A stretch of DNA of 14,263 nucleotides from Spirochaetaceae bacterium (GTDB lineage Bacteria; Spirochaetota; Spirochaetia; Treponematales; Breznakiellaceae). The stretch spans positions 1 through 14,263 of the forward strand of contig JAITAM010000008.1 of assembly GCA_031284085.1 (NCBI GenBank), in the 5' to 3' direction. Positions 7,928 to 14,058 of this stretch are shown one piece after another. The translations under genes were made by a program, and so were the position numbers. A model generated the notes under the pieces. The model had not been told where the DNA came from, did not search any database, and saw nothing but the letters and a program-made list of their open reading frames with translations. Position 1 is the first letter of the stretch. Each line of letters starts with the position of its first letter.

Positions 7928-8022
7928 GGTAGATATCTAGAACTCAGATGCAGCAACAGAGCAAAACCGGAAGTTCCGGTTTGGATGGCAGTGAGTTTCA
8001 ATAAGCTCACCGTGTATCTACC
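7928..8022. repeat. Nested inverted repeats closed by an 8-bp stem
   Basis: GGTAGATA (7928-7935) pairs perfectly with TATCTACC (8015-8022). Inside are a perfect 9+1+9 palindrome AAACCGGAA-G-TTCCGGTTT (7964-7982) and GTGAG (7991-7995) with CTCAC (8006-8010). Drawn as RNA this is a multi-branched fold. It matches no riboswitch class I know. Just beyond it ACGTTGAA (8056-8063) pairs with TTCAACGT (8083-8090). Confidence 0.45.
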
Positions 8023-8121
8023 ATATTTTTTCATACTTTGTACTGTTATACTCATACGTTGAATACCCGCATAGTAGCTACTTTCAACGTTGCCGTGCCA
8101 CCTTTCAGTATCAGTTGATAC

Positions 8122-8138
8122 ACATTTTTACAAAATGT
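8122..8138. repeat. Short AT-rich palindrome
   Basis: ACATTTT, TAC, AAAATGT form a perfect 7-bp inverted repeat; the overlapping TTACA-AAA-TGTAA (8128-8140) is also palindromic. It resembles a repressor operator in shape, but no gene starts nearby. Confidence 0.3.
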
Positions 8139-8206
8139 AAAACTTTATATCGTTTCCCTTTTATTTTATTCTCAATAAATTTTTTCCGGTTCTTGTAAAA
8201 GCCGAT

Positions 8207-8244
8207 GAGGAGGTGAGGTATAAAGCCTCCTCTTGTTTAGAGGA
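8207..8244. repeat. Two mutually exclusive hairpins
   Basis: GAGGAGG (8207-8213) can pair with CCTCCTC (8226-8232), loop 12. Alternatively TCCTC (8228-8232) can pair with GAGGA (8240-8244), loop 7. The shared arm makes the two folds exclusive, as in attenuators, but no open frame follows on the plus strand. Confidence 0.35.
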
Positions 8245-8389
8245 CTGTTAAACTCGAGGGATTGGTTTTATGTTCCTGACAAGCATTGAATAAGCGCATA
8301 ACCTATTCGTTACTTTCTCTTTTTCTCTTTACAGTCGGAAGGCTGTATTGGAAAGTCCCGGAGTCCAAAGTTTAACAACCTTCTAAACA
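8234..8389. repeat. Inverted pair of a 22-bp repeat
   Basis: Plus-strand 8234-8255 reads TGTTTAGAGGACTGTTAAAC and onward. The reverse complement of 8368-8389 reads TGTTTAGAAGGTTGTTAAAC and onward. They match at 18 of 22 positions by hand count. The copies face each other across about 112 bp. The second overlaps the 5' arm of the perfect hairpin at 8380-8408, so the same motif is also used there. Confidence 0.5.
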
Positions 8390-8488
8390 GCCTGCGGCTG
8401 TTTAGAAGTTCTCGGCATTGTATCAGGAATGGACTTGCGGCTTTTTGCTTGATAGAAGCGGAACAGGGGACACAAGCCAGCCTGTTCC
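8380..8488 (+). repeat. Extragenic hairpin-core-hairpin element, copy A
   Basis: Three parts. First, a perfect 13-bp hairpin: CTTCTAAACAGCC (8380-8392), TGC loop, GGCTGTTTAGAAG (8396-8408). Second, a linker and the core GCGGCTTTTTGCTTGATAG followed by AAGCG (8437-8460), which matches 14128-14151 at 20 of 24 positions. Third, a palindrome GGAACAGG (8460-8467) with CCTGTTCC (8481-8488). The linker from GTTT (8400) to the core is collinear and ungapped with copy C. No T-run follows either stem, so neither is a plain terminator. The nearest gene is hsp20, whose stop at 8645 faces this element. Confidence 0.5.
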
Positions 8489-8565
8489 AATGCGGTACTA
8501 CTTAATCCAATAAATTGCTTTTAACATAATTCTTGTGTTACATTCATTAACTCAAACGCTGCTCT

Positions 8566-8634
8566 TTCAGTTATCAGCCGGCTGCGCAGAGGCGCTTTCA
8601 ATGCTTTCATAGCACTGAAAAACTGACAACTGAA
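8566..8634. repeat. Long inverted repeat just past the hsp20 stop
   Basis: TTCAGTTATCAG (8566-8577) and CTGACAACTGAA (8623-8634) pair at 11 of 12 positions. Nested inside is TTCAATGCT (8598-8606) with AGCACTGAA (8612-8620), 8 of 9. It begins 11 bases downstream of hsp20. Neither strand has a T-run after the stem, so a stem-protecting or mobile-element end role is as likely as termination. Confidence 0.4.
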
Positions 8635-8644
8635 AAAACATAGA

Positions 8645-9196
8645 TCAGTCGCCTTCTTTGATTATCTCTACCTTAATGCCGCCGTTTTGATCCGGCTCAT
8701 CTTTAGGCGGAATGGAAACCCTTAGGATGCCGTTTTTATAAACTGCTTTGACCTTATCTTGCGCATACTTGTCTTGGGGTACAAAGTACTTTTGCTTTTC
8801 AATGTCCCGCATTTTAAGCCGGTGTTTGAAATACCGCACCGTGGTATCGGCCGCAGTTTCCTCAGGCACTCGTGCTGAAAATACCATGTAATCACCTTGG
8901 AAAGAAAGACTAATGTCCTTTTCATCAAAACCCGCCATAGCAAACTCAAAAACCATACTCCTATCTTCGGTCATAAAAACATTCATCGGGGGATATAGAT
9001 AATTCGGATAGTAGTCAACATGCGGGTCTTCATTAAATGGACCGCAGCGCCGATCATGTCCAAATCCTTCAGGCCGCGGCCCTTGCTCTTCATTGAATTG
9101 CTTAAAATTCCGCTGAACTTCATTACTAAAATCACGGGCGGCTTCAAATATTTCATCGAAAACACTGCCCATATCCATGTACATCTTGCCTCTCAT
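8645..9196 (-). CDS. Small heat-shock protein, Hsp20 / alpha-crystallin family
   Basis: ATP-independent cytoplasmic chaperone that holds unfolding proteins. The 183-residue product has a 65-residue N-terminal arm rich in aromatic and charged residues. The alpha-crystallin domain follows at about 70-165, with the strand AMAGFDEKDISLSFQGDYMV and the closing signature NGILRVSIPPK at about 155-165. After that comes a short tail with IKVEI, resembling the I-x-I/V motif that docks in a neighbouring subunit. AAGGAG at 9208-9203 fixes the start at ATG 9196; later Met codons at residues 5, 7 and 9 lack such spacing. The leader contains two hairpins and the start codon sits in the loop of a third. No CIRCE-type operator is visible. 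Confidence 0.92.
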   Translation of the reverse strand: MRGKMYMDMGSVFDEIFEAARDFSNEVQRNFKQFNEEQGPRPEGFGHDRRCGPFNEDPHVDYYPNYLYPPMNVFMTEDRSMVFEFAMAGFDEKDISLSFQGDYMVFSARVPEETAADTTVRYFKHRLKMRDIEKQKYFVPQDKYAQDKVKAVYKNGILRVSIPPKDEPDQNGGIKVEIIKEGD

Positions 9197-9246
9197 TAGG
9201 CACTCCTTTTACGCATAGCAGCGTAGCGCCGGCTTATTAGCCCGGC
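9187..9246 (-). promoter_or_regulatory. Structured hsp20 5' leader
   Basis: On the minus strand three small stems follow one another. GCCGGGCT/AGCCGGC (9246-9228) has one bulged G. TACGC/GCGTA (9225-9210) comes next. TGCCT/AGGCA (9202-9187) holds the ATG in its six-base loop. The Shine-Dalgarno AAGGAG (9208-9203) lies between the last two. Bacterial sHSP leaders are often RNA thermometers, but I see no strong pairing of the Shine-Dalgarno itself, so this is only suggestive. Confidence 0.35.
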
Positions 9247-9273
9247 ATATTTGACCCTCTTATGAGCGATCAG

Positions 9274-9286
9274 GAAACATTGTTTC
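9274..9286. promoter_or_regulatory. Small palindrome in the hsp20/nfnA-like divergent region
   Basis: GAAACA-T-TGTTTC is a perfect 6+1+6 palindrome about 78 bp upstream of the hsp20 start. It could be an operator for a divergent regulator; no family is assigned. Confidence 0.3.
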
Positions 9287-9323
9287 TCTCAATGAATATA
9301 CTGAATCTTCATAGAGAAAAACA

Positions 9324-9342
9324 GGCAATTTATTAAATTGCC
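9324..9342. promoter_or_regulatory. Perfect 19-bp palindrome, possible operator
   Basis: GGCAATTTA-T-TAAATTGCC, nine bases each side of a central T, lies between the divergent hsp20 and NfnA-like genes. On the minus strand it is followed by TGTTTTTC, so it could also stop antisense transcription. GCGCTT (9364-9369) with AAGCGC (9380-9385) is a second inverted repeat just before the NfnA-like promoter. Confidence 0.45.
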
Positions 9343-9400
9343 GTTATTGTTTATCACGCCCCGGCGCTTTAGAAGGCCGAAGCGCAATACCTTTTGTCGT

Positions 9401-9429
9401 TTGACAAAGCATTGCTCTTATTCTACACT
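9401..9429 (+). promoter_or_regulatory. Sigma70-type promoter of the NfnA-like gene
   Basis: TTGACA (9401-9406), 17 bases, TACACT (9424-9429). Transcription would start near 9436, only about five bases before ATG 9441. That fits the absence of a Shine-Dalgarno. Confidence 0.6.
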
Positions 9430-9440
9430 TAAAACACTTC

Positions 9441-10271
9441 ATGAATACCATACTTTCTAAAAAACAGCTTTCTACTGATGTGTACGAAATGCTTATACAA
9501 GCGCCGCTCATTGCACAGTCGCGGCAAGCCGGACAATTTCTGCTTTTAAGTCTTGACAACGAGTACGCAGAACGTATTCCTTTAACTATTGCCGATGCGG
9601 ATTCGGATGCCGGCACTGTTACCATAGTATTTCAAGTCGTTGGGGCAACTACGTACAAGCTCTCCGGAAAAAATGCCGGAGACTATCTTGAGAATGTACT
9701 CGGCCCTTTGGGTAATCCGACCCATATTCAACATTTTGGCTCTGTGGTCTGTGTCGGCGGCGGTGTAGGGACCGCGCCTCTCTTTCCCATTGTGCAAGCT
9801 CTGAAAGGCGCCGGCAACCGAGTTACCGTGATCATAGGGGCAAGAAACAAGGACTTGATTGTTTTTGAAGACCGGATGCGCCGCGTTGCTGACGAACTTA
9901 TTATAGTAACCGATGATGGGTCTTGGGGCCGCAAAGCTTTGGTAACAGAGCCGCTCAAAGAACTCTGCAGCACTCTTAGCAAGCCGGATATGACGGTTGC
10001 AATCGGCCCGCCTCTTATGATGAAATTCTGCGTTTCAGTTGCAAGAGAATATAAAGTGCCGATTATGGTGTCGTTGAATACGATTATGCTTGATGGAACC
10101 GGTATGTGCGGTTGTTGCCGGGTAAAAGTCGGTAATGATACTAAATTTGTTTGTGTTGATGGTCCTGAATTTGATGGATACAAAGTGGATTTTGATACTA
10201 TGACGAACAGGATGAAAACATACCGTGATCATGAACAGGCTGTTTACCACCGCTGTAAACTTATTCGGTAA
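9441..10271 (+). CDS. NfnA / PyrK-like FAD- and NAD(P)-binding ferredoxin reductase subunit
   Basis: Flavoprotein of the dihydroorotate dehydrogenase electron-transfer / NfnA family. It moves electrons between NAD(P)H, FAD and a [2Fe-2S] cluster; NfnA normally works with NfnB (annotated gltA) in ferredoxin:NADP oxidoreductase. Seen in the 276 residues are an FAD-binding RIPLT at 45-49, the nucleotide-binding GGGVGTAP at 106-113, and a C-terminal cluster motif D218-x4-C223-x2-C226-x11-C238. This is the PyrK spacing with Asp in place of the first Cys, as in NfnA proteins. An extra Cys225 occurs where Gly is usual. No Shine-Dalgarno precedes the ATG; the promoter implies a near-leaderless mRNA. 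The expected nfnB partner is not next to it, since a tRNA on the other strand follows three bases after the stop. Confidence 0.87.
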   Translation: MNTILSKKQLSTDVYEMLIQAPLIAQSRQAGQFLLLSLDNEYAERIPLTIADADSDAGTVTIVFQVVGATTYKLSGKNAGDYLENVLGPLGNPTHIQHFGSVVCVGGGVGTAPLFPIVQALKGAGNRVTVIIGARNKDLIVFEDRMRRVADELIIVTDDGSWGRKALVTEPLKELCSTLSKPDMTVAIGPPLMMKFCVSVAREYKVPIMVSLNTIMLDGTGMCGCCRVKVGNDTKFVCVDGPEFDGYKVDFDTMTNRMKTYRDHEQAVYHRCKLIR

Positions 10272-10274
10272 AAA

Positions 10275-10348
10275 TGGGCCCACCTGGATTTGAACCAGGG
10301 ACCTACGGATTATGAGTCCGCAGCTCTGACCAACTGAGCTATGGGCCC
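10275..10348 (-). tRNA. tRNA with CAU anticodon, probably tRNA-Ile2 (could be elongator Met)
   Basis: A 74-base cloverleaf on the minus strand. The acceptor stem is GGGCCCA with TGGGCCC and discriminator A, the D-arm region AGCTCAGTTGGTCAGAGC, the anticodon loop CTCATAA (anticodon CAU), and the T-loop GGTTCAAATCC. No 3' CCA is encoded, so it must be added. C4-G69 and C5-G68 in the acceptor resemble tRNA-Ile2 species whose CAU is changed to lysidine by TilS, and differ from the E. coli elongator Met tRNA. A TTTTT directly follows the tRNA 3' end and may help stop transcription. Confidence 0.95.
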
Positions 10349-10361
10349 CCTTTAGATATGC

Positions 10362-10390
10362 ACTATATACCGCCATACTAAAAAAGTCAA
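10362..10390 (-). promoter_or_regulatory. Promoter of the tRNA gene
   Basis: On the minus strand TTGACT (10390-10385), 17 bases, TATAGT (10367-10362). The start would be near 10355, seven bases before the mature tRNA 5' end. The -35 lies in the last stem bases and T-run start of the rodZ terminator. Confidence 0.65.
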
Positions 10391-10418
10391 GCTCTTGTAT
10401 TCCACTACAAGAGCTTGA
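10380..10418 (-). terminator. Strong intrinsic terminator of the lolA-like / rodZ-like operon
   Basis: Perfect 13-bp stem: TCAAGCTCTTGTA and TACAAGAGCTTGA on the minus strand, with a six-base loop, followed by C and TTTTTT (10385-10380). It lies 44 bases past the rodZ-like stop. A smaller GAGTC/GACTC hairpin at about 10433-10448 precedes it. Confidence 0.85.
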
Positions 10419-10462
10419 TGTCTGCTGCGATTGAGTCTTAACCGACTCTGCTGCTGCTTTGT

Positions 10463-11572
10463 TTATTCCAAAGGCAGCAAAACTAACCGGTAATGGGTAT
10501 CATCATCACGAACCCACCTGATTTCCGCTACAACTACTTCACCGGCAGTTCCAATATCAAGCGTCTGTTCCTGTCCGCCGCCTATAACGGTAACACGAGC
10601 CGCCATTGCATTAGAGATCCCGATGCGAGCGCCATTTTGTATCTGTTGAATGTTAAGCTCACGTCCCTTCTGAAAAAATTCTTCATTGCGGTTAGGCCTA
10701 GCACGTTCAGCTATAATCTCCCAACGAAAGAAACAGTAATTTTGAAAGATTATCTGTAGAGCAAAAGGATAGGGGTTTCGAGAAGAAAAAATTACAGTTT
10801 GAGTACTGCCTGTACTTTGTACAGAAGCCTGCGGTATGGTGCTTGGCGTACTAACCGGCACAGTATTTTCTATTACCGATTCTGCCTGCACTACCTTGAA
10901 TTGCAGAAATGCGCCGGTTACCGATTCGCCTTTAACAAAATCAGAGACCAAAATCTGTACATCATCGGTACCGTCCGCATCTAAATCAACAAACATTTCT
11001 TGGTTTAATTCAAGGTTTAGAATAGTATCGGGGCTTTCAATATTCACCGTATCTTCTATACCGGTCAGCTTGAACTCATAAGTATACTGATTATACGGAA
11101 TCGTAAGCGAATCCCCGGGATACAAGCGCCGTTCAAACAAATTGTTTTCTAATGTCCACTGAGCAGGCTCGTGTACTTCAATAAAAGTCGATTCGCTTTT
11201 AGGGCGGCTTGTAATCCAATACACAATGGCTCCTACAAAGGCTAAAATTATCATGCTAAGAAGAACAACAAAGACAATTCTAGAGGGAAATCGGGAAGGT
11301 TTATCCACGAGGAGTTTGACAGGCGCTGATTCTTGAACCTCGCCGTGTATCGACCGGTACAGGCTGAATAGCTCCTGAGCGTTAAGTCCAAGGTATTCAC
11401 TGTACGTTTTAAGAAAACCCTGCAAGTAAGACTCGCCGGGAAAGATAGAAAATTCTTCAGTTTCAAGAGCTTGCAAATACCGTTCTGCAATATATGTTTC
11501 ATTACTAACCTGCTCTAAAGTATAACCTTTGTTTTCACGAGCAGCTTTCAGTGTATTTCCCAGAGAATCCAC
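10463..11572 (-). CDS. RodZ-like membrane protein with N-terminal helix-turn-helix
   Basis: RodZ proteins link cytoplasmic MreB to the cell-wall elongation machinery. The 369-residue product has a Cro/CI-type helix-turn-helix domain (HTH_25) at about 3-72 (LGNTLKAARENKGYTLEQVS), a basic linker, one membrane helix at about 98-120 (FVVLLSMIILAFVGAIVYWI), and an extracytoplasmic region of about 250 residues ending in beta-rich sequence. I chose GTG 11572 because GGAGG sits about five bases upstream and RodZ homologues begin in this way. The frame opens four codons earlier at GTG 11584, which has no good ribosome site. It follows the LolA-like gene by 17 bases and ends at a strong terminator. The C-terminal half is less conserved and its role is not clear from sequence. 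Confidence 0.85.
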   Translation of the reverse strand: MDSLGNTLKAARENKGYTLEQVSNETYIAERYLQALETEEFSIFPGESYLQGFLKTYSEYLGLNAQELFSLYRSIHGEVQESAPVKLLVDKPSRFPSRIVFVVLLSMIILAFVGAIVYWITSRPKSESTFIEVHEPAQWTLENNLFERRLYPGDSLTIPYNQYTYEFKLTGIEDTVNIESPDTILNLELNQEMFVDLDADGTDDVQILVSDFVKGESVTGAFLQFKVVQAESVIENTVPVSTPSTIPQASVQSTGSTQTVIFSSRNPYPFALQIIFQNYCFFRWEIIAERARPNRNEEFFQKGRELNIQQIQNGARIGISNAMAARVTVIGGGQEQTLDIGTAGEVVVAEIRWVRDDDTHYRLVLLPLE

Positions 11573-11589
11573 GGCTTCCTCCACCTCTA

Positions 11590-12267
11590 CTAATTGTTAT
11601 CTCTGAACAAAAAATTATTGTACATATTTGCCGAAGCCGGTGAATCATAAATAAAGCGTTGTTCCGGTATTCCTTGATTGATTCTCACATTAGAAAAATC
11701 AAAACGAACCAGCGTATTATTGTTGGTTCTGCCTTCAATGCGCCTGATTAACAGTCTGTCGGGATTGATACACAGGATAATCTCACGGAAGTTTTCGGCA
11801 GGCGATCTCCGCGTAAGGCGCACTTTGATCACAGACTCAGACGAATCCTTATCAAGGGGCTGCAGCTTAGGGGTGTCTACATAAGAAGGCACGTAGTTGC
11901 GCCGCAGCAAAATGAGTCCCTGTGCGCTTGCCATTGAAGCTGCCGGTCTGTTTGTTGCGGTTACGGCTTGGTTTAGCACCGCTCGATATTCAGGGAGATA
12001 AATAGTGAGTTGTTCTCCGTTAAACACGATGACTTGTTCTGCAGGACGGGTAAAATCCAATCGTAAGAATGAAGGGGCGATATGGCTTATAGTACCTGTC
12101 ATAGTGGTACCGCCTGAAACAATGGTAATGCCGGCCTCATAATCTCTAATACCACCGTATTTTTCTGCTACTGTTGCGAGGTACTCCTCTGCGGTAACAA
12201 TTTTTTCCTGTGCCGAAACAGAAAAAGCGCTCATTATGAGTAAAAAAATAGAGACGAATAGTGTCAT
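11590..12267 (-). CDS. LolA-like outer-membrane lipoprotein carrier protein
   Basis: Periplasmic protein of the LolA/LolB fold, which shields the lipids of lipoproteins on the way to the outer membrane. The 225-residue precursor has a signal peptide cleaved after VSA (about residue 19). The N-terminal part TAEEYLATVAEKYGGIRDYEAGITI, here given by its first residues, fits the LolA opening helix and strand. It is followed by strands TMTGTISHIAPSFLRLDF and VIVFNGEQLTIYLPEYRAVL, which are the family's mid-domain. The C-terminus FDFSNVRINQGIPEQRFIYD matches the closing LolA motif. It is first in an operon with the RodZ-like gene. No Shine-Dalgarno precedes ATG 12267, but the -10 hexamer ends seven bases before it, so the mRNA is predicted to be leaderless. 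Confidence 0.82.
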   Translation of the reverse strand: MTLFVSIFLLIMSAFSVSAQEKIVTAEEYLATVAEKYGGIRDYEAGITIVSGGTTMTGTISHIAPSFLRLDFTRPAEQVIVFNGEQLTIYLPEYRAVLNQAVTATNRPAASMASAQGLILLRRNYVPSYVDTPKLQPLDKDSSESVIKVRLTRRSPAENFREIILCINPDRLLIRRIEGRTNNNTLVRFDFSNVRINQGIPEQRFIYDSPASANMYNNFLFRDNN

Positions 12268-12274
12268 AAGAGCG

Positions 12275-12303
12275 ACTATAGCATTTTATACTGTCTATAG
12301 CAA
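12275..12303 (-). promoter_or_regulatory. Promoter of the LolA-like gene
   Basis: On the minus strand TTGCTA (12303-12298), 17 bases, TATAGT (12280-12275). With the usual seven-base gap, transcription would begin at or next to the A of ATG 12267. Confidence 0.55.
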
Positions 12304-12316
12304 GGGTTGAAGGCTA

Positions 12317-12427
12317 AAGCCCGCCAGCGGGTTTCAAAGTTTTCGGTGCTGGTACCAAAGGCGAGGGACGACTTTTGCCTGATAGCAGTAAGTGGCAGGC
12401 ACAGATCGTTCTAGATCTGTGCCTGCC
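12317..12427 (+). repeat. Extragenic hairpin-core-hairpin element, copy B
   Basis: Hairpin CCCGC-CA-GCGGG (12320-12331, extendable to 12317-12334), then a linker and core ACGACTTTTGCCTGATAGCA (12369-12388). A perfect 14-bp stem follows: GGCAGGCACAGATC (12394-12407), loop GTTCTA, GATCTGTGCCTGCC (12414-12427). 12319-12388 aligns with 14079-14149 at about 53 of 70 positions by hand count, with one gap. It lies between the fucosidase and the LolA-like gene. The rest of the 12268-12530 gap holds CGTACG palindromes (12431-12436, 12452-12457) and a weak CAGCT/AGCTG stem (12504-12516) that might end fucosidase transcripts. Confidence 0.55.
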
Positions 12428-12530
12428 GTGCGTACGCTTATGGCAAACATTCGTACGTTTAGAGTTGTACATCCGTTCTCGATACAATACCGTAACGTTG
12501 AAACAGCTTTGAGCTGGCTGCTGGCCTGAG

Positions 12531-14006
12531 TTATTCCACCGTGATCTTAATTACTATAGGAAAGTCTGAAGAAACGCTTTTTGTTGATACTATAAGTGCC
12601 TTGTCCGTTACCGACCATTCAGGCTTCTCTTTCGAGCCGAGTATGGAAAGGTCTTTGATAAGACCATGAAATCCCAGCCTCTTCGGGTCTTGAAAATGAG
12701 AAAAAGAACGGATACGCACCGTGCCGGATTTGGGATACTGTAGTGCAATAGCGTAAATTGCGCCGCCGCGAGCGGTAAAGCGAAAGTCTTCCTCGGTGTA
12801 TAAAGGGCTTTCGTTGTCCTGAAACTGCCCTTCGGACTCTTGCGTGGGTCCCTCCGCTTGGACTTTCCACACCGTGCTGCCGAAAATCGCTTCGCCGTTT
12901 ACCTTGAGCCACCCGCCAATGTCCCGTATTATCCGTTCATCTTCAGGCGGTATGATGCCGCAAGACGTAGGCCCTATGTTCAAAAGCAAATTGCCGTTCT
13001 TGCTCACCACATCGGCTAACTCTCTTACAATGTCAGAAGACTTCTTGTACTGATTTTGTTTTGTGTAAGACCATGAGTTTTTTGCAACCGGCGTCTCCGT
13101 CTGCCATACAAAAGGCTTTGCTTGTGCGAACTTACCCCGCTCAATCTCCACGATTGAGGCTCCAAAGGCGGCCGCGTCAAACTTGGTACACACAGTAACC
13201 TCTGCCTTCCATTGCGCAGCCCGATTGCGGTAGTAAGCAAGCGCCTTCTTGAGGTTTTCCTTAAACGCAGCGTGCTGAACCCACCAATCAAAATATAAAA
13301 GCCGAGGGCGGTAGCGGTCTATCAACTCCACAGTACGGAAGAGCCAATCGGTAAGGTACTCAGGAGAAGGGCAAGGTTCACCCCGCAAATCCTGATGGCT
13401 AGGCTCAGGACTAACACTGGGCCAATACAAATCACCTCGATTAAGAGGCTCTTGTATATCGCTGTCGAAGTCTCTGCCATGCCCAAGAAAGAACCAATGT
13501 TCGGCACGATGGGACGATGCCCCAAAGATAATGCCCGCCTCTTCTACAGCTCTCTTCAAATCGCCCAGCAAATCCCGCCGCGGTCCCATTTCGGCCGCAT
13601 TGTAATGCGACAAAGCGCTCCGATACAGTTGAAAGCCGTCATGATGTTCTGCAACCGGCACAACATAGCGTGCGCCGCTCTCCTTAAAAAGCTCTGCCCA
13701 TTCGGAAGGCTCAAACCGTTCCATGGTGAACAACGGGATAAAGTCTTTATAGCCGAAATGCTTATGCGCTCCGTATGTTTTTCTATGGTGTGCATAAGCC
13801 GGATCGTCTTTAATATACATATTCCGTGGATACCATTCATTGGCAAAAGCCGGCACAGAAAAGACTCCCCAATGAACAAACAGCCCAAACTTAGCGTCTC
13901 TAAACCATGCCGGTACAATGTTCCCGCTAAGACTCTCCCAATCGCTCCGGTATGGACCTTGGGCAATTACCGCATCTATTGCTTTTAGCATTTCTAAATC
14001 GTTCAT
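12531..14006 (-). CDS. Alpha-L-fucosidase, glycoside hydrolase family 29
   Basis: Retaining exo-hydrolase that releases terminal L-fucose from glycans. From ATG 14006 the product has 491 residues. Seen are FGLFVHWG at about 40-47, HHDGF at 121-125, the nucleophile region LLYFDWW with Asp at about 240, and the closing GH29 block NLLLNIGPTSCGIIPPEDER from about 339, followed by IGGWLKVNGEAIFG. No signal peptide is present, so it should act in the cytoplasm on imported oligosaccharides. The frame opens 12 codons earlier at ATG 14042, but that ATG overlaps an extended -10 (TGATACAAT, 14049-14041), so I prefer 14006. The ribosome site AGAGG before it is rather distant. The gene is flanked by direct copies of an extragenic repeat. 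The acid/base residue is not assigned. Confidence 0.92.
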   Translation of the reverse strand: MNDLEMLKAIDAVIAQGPYRSDWESLSGNIVPAWFRDAKFGLFVHWGVFSVPAFANEWYPRNMYIKDDPAYAHHRKTYGAHKHFGYKDFIPLFTMERFEPSEWAELFKESGARYVVPVAEHHDGFQLYRSALSHYNAAEMGPRRDLLGDLKRAVEEAGIIFGASSHRAEHWFFLGHGRDFDSDIQEPLNRGDLYWPSVSPEPSHQDLRGEPCPSPEYLTDWLFRTVELIDRYRPRLLYFDWWVQHAAFKENLKKALAYYRNRAAQWKAEVTVCTKFDAAAFGASIVEIERGKFAQAKPFVWQTETPVAKNSWSYTKQNQYKKSSDIVRELADVVSKNGNLLLNIGPTSCGIIPPEDERIIRDIGGWLKVNGEAIFGSTVWKVQAEGPTQESEGQFQDNESPLYTEEDFRFTARGGAIYAIALQYPKSGTVRIRSFSHFQDPKRLGFHGLIKDLSILGSKEKPEWSVTDKALIVSTKSVSSDFPIVIKITVE

Positions 14007-14040
14007 AACAGCAGGCAAACCTCTTGTTAAGCTATACGGC

Positions 14041-14049
14041 ATTGTATCA
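14041..14049 (-). promoter_or_regulatory. Extended -10 of the fucosidase gene
   Basis: Minus-strand TGATACAAT (14049-14041) fits TGnTATAAT with one change. No good -35 is visible 16-18 bases upstream. The start would be near 14034, giving a leader of about 28 bases to ATG 14006. Confidence 0.4.
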
Positions 14050-14058
14050 AGAGCGGTT

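Larger units (their letters stand above)
7040..8640. other. 1.6-kb stretch without a convincing intact gene; likely decayed DNA
   Basis: All six frames are broken by stops, with the longest frames near 100-124 codons and none showing a domain I recognise. The minus strand keeps protein-like pieces: 7393-7692, a frame within 7870-8055 (KKYGRYTVSLLKLTAIQTG and onward), and a frame near 7140-7375 with two internal stops (ATEKYAE*IAQRQTWREEIQ). These could be remnants of one or more minus-strand genes, possibly a transposase or the missing sugar-binding gene, but neither is recognisable. From 7900 onward the stretch is packed with inverted repeats, listed separately. Confidence 0.5.

Noticed and set aside
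7715..8062. Plus-strand open frame of 115 codons
   Set aside because: No ribosome-binding site or recognisable domain, Leu/Ser-rich composition, and it lies opposite the minus-strand fragments; most likely a chance frame.
8247..8376. Integron attC-like boxes: GTTAAAC (8247-8253) fits GTTRRRY and GTTTAAC (8370-8376) fits RYYYAAC
   Set aside because: The boxes are in the wrong order for one attC site, and neither has a partner box at normal spacing. No integrase or cassette array is visible.
9728..10183. Minus-strand frame of 151 codons inside the NfnA-like gene
   Set aside because: Antisense shadow of a well-supported flavoprotein gene; no start signals or domain.
13395..13988. Long plus-strand frame (197 codons) inside the fucosidase gene
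   Set aside because: The opposite strand encodes a clear GH29 enzyme with all family motifs; this is an antisense shadow.
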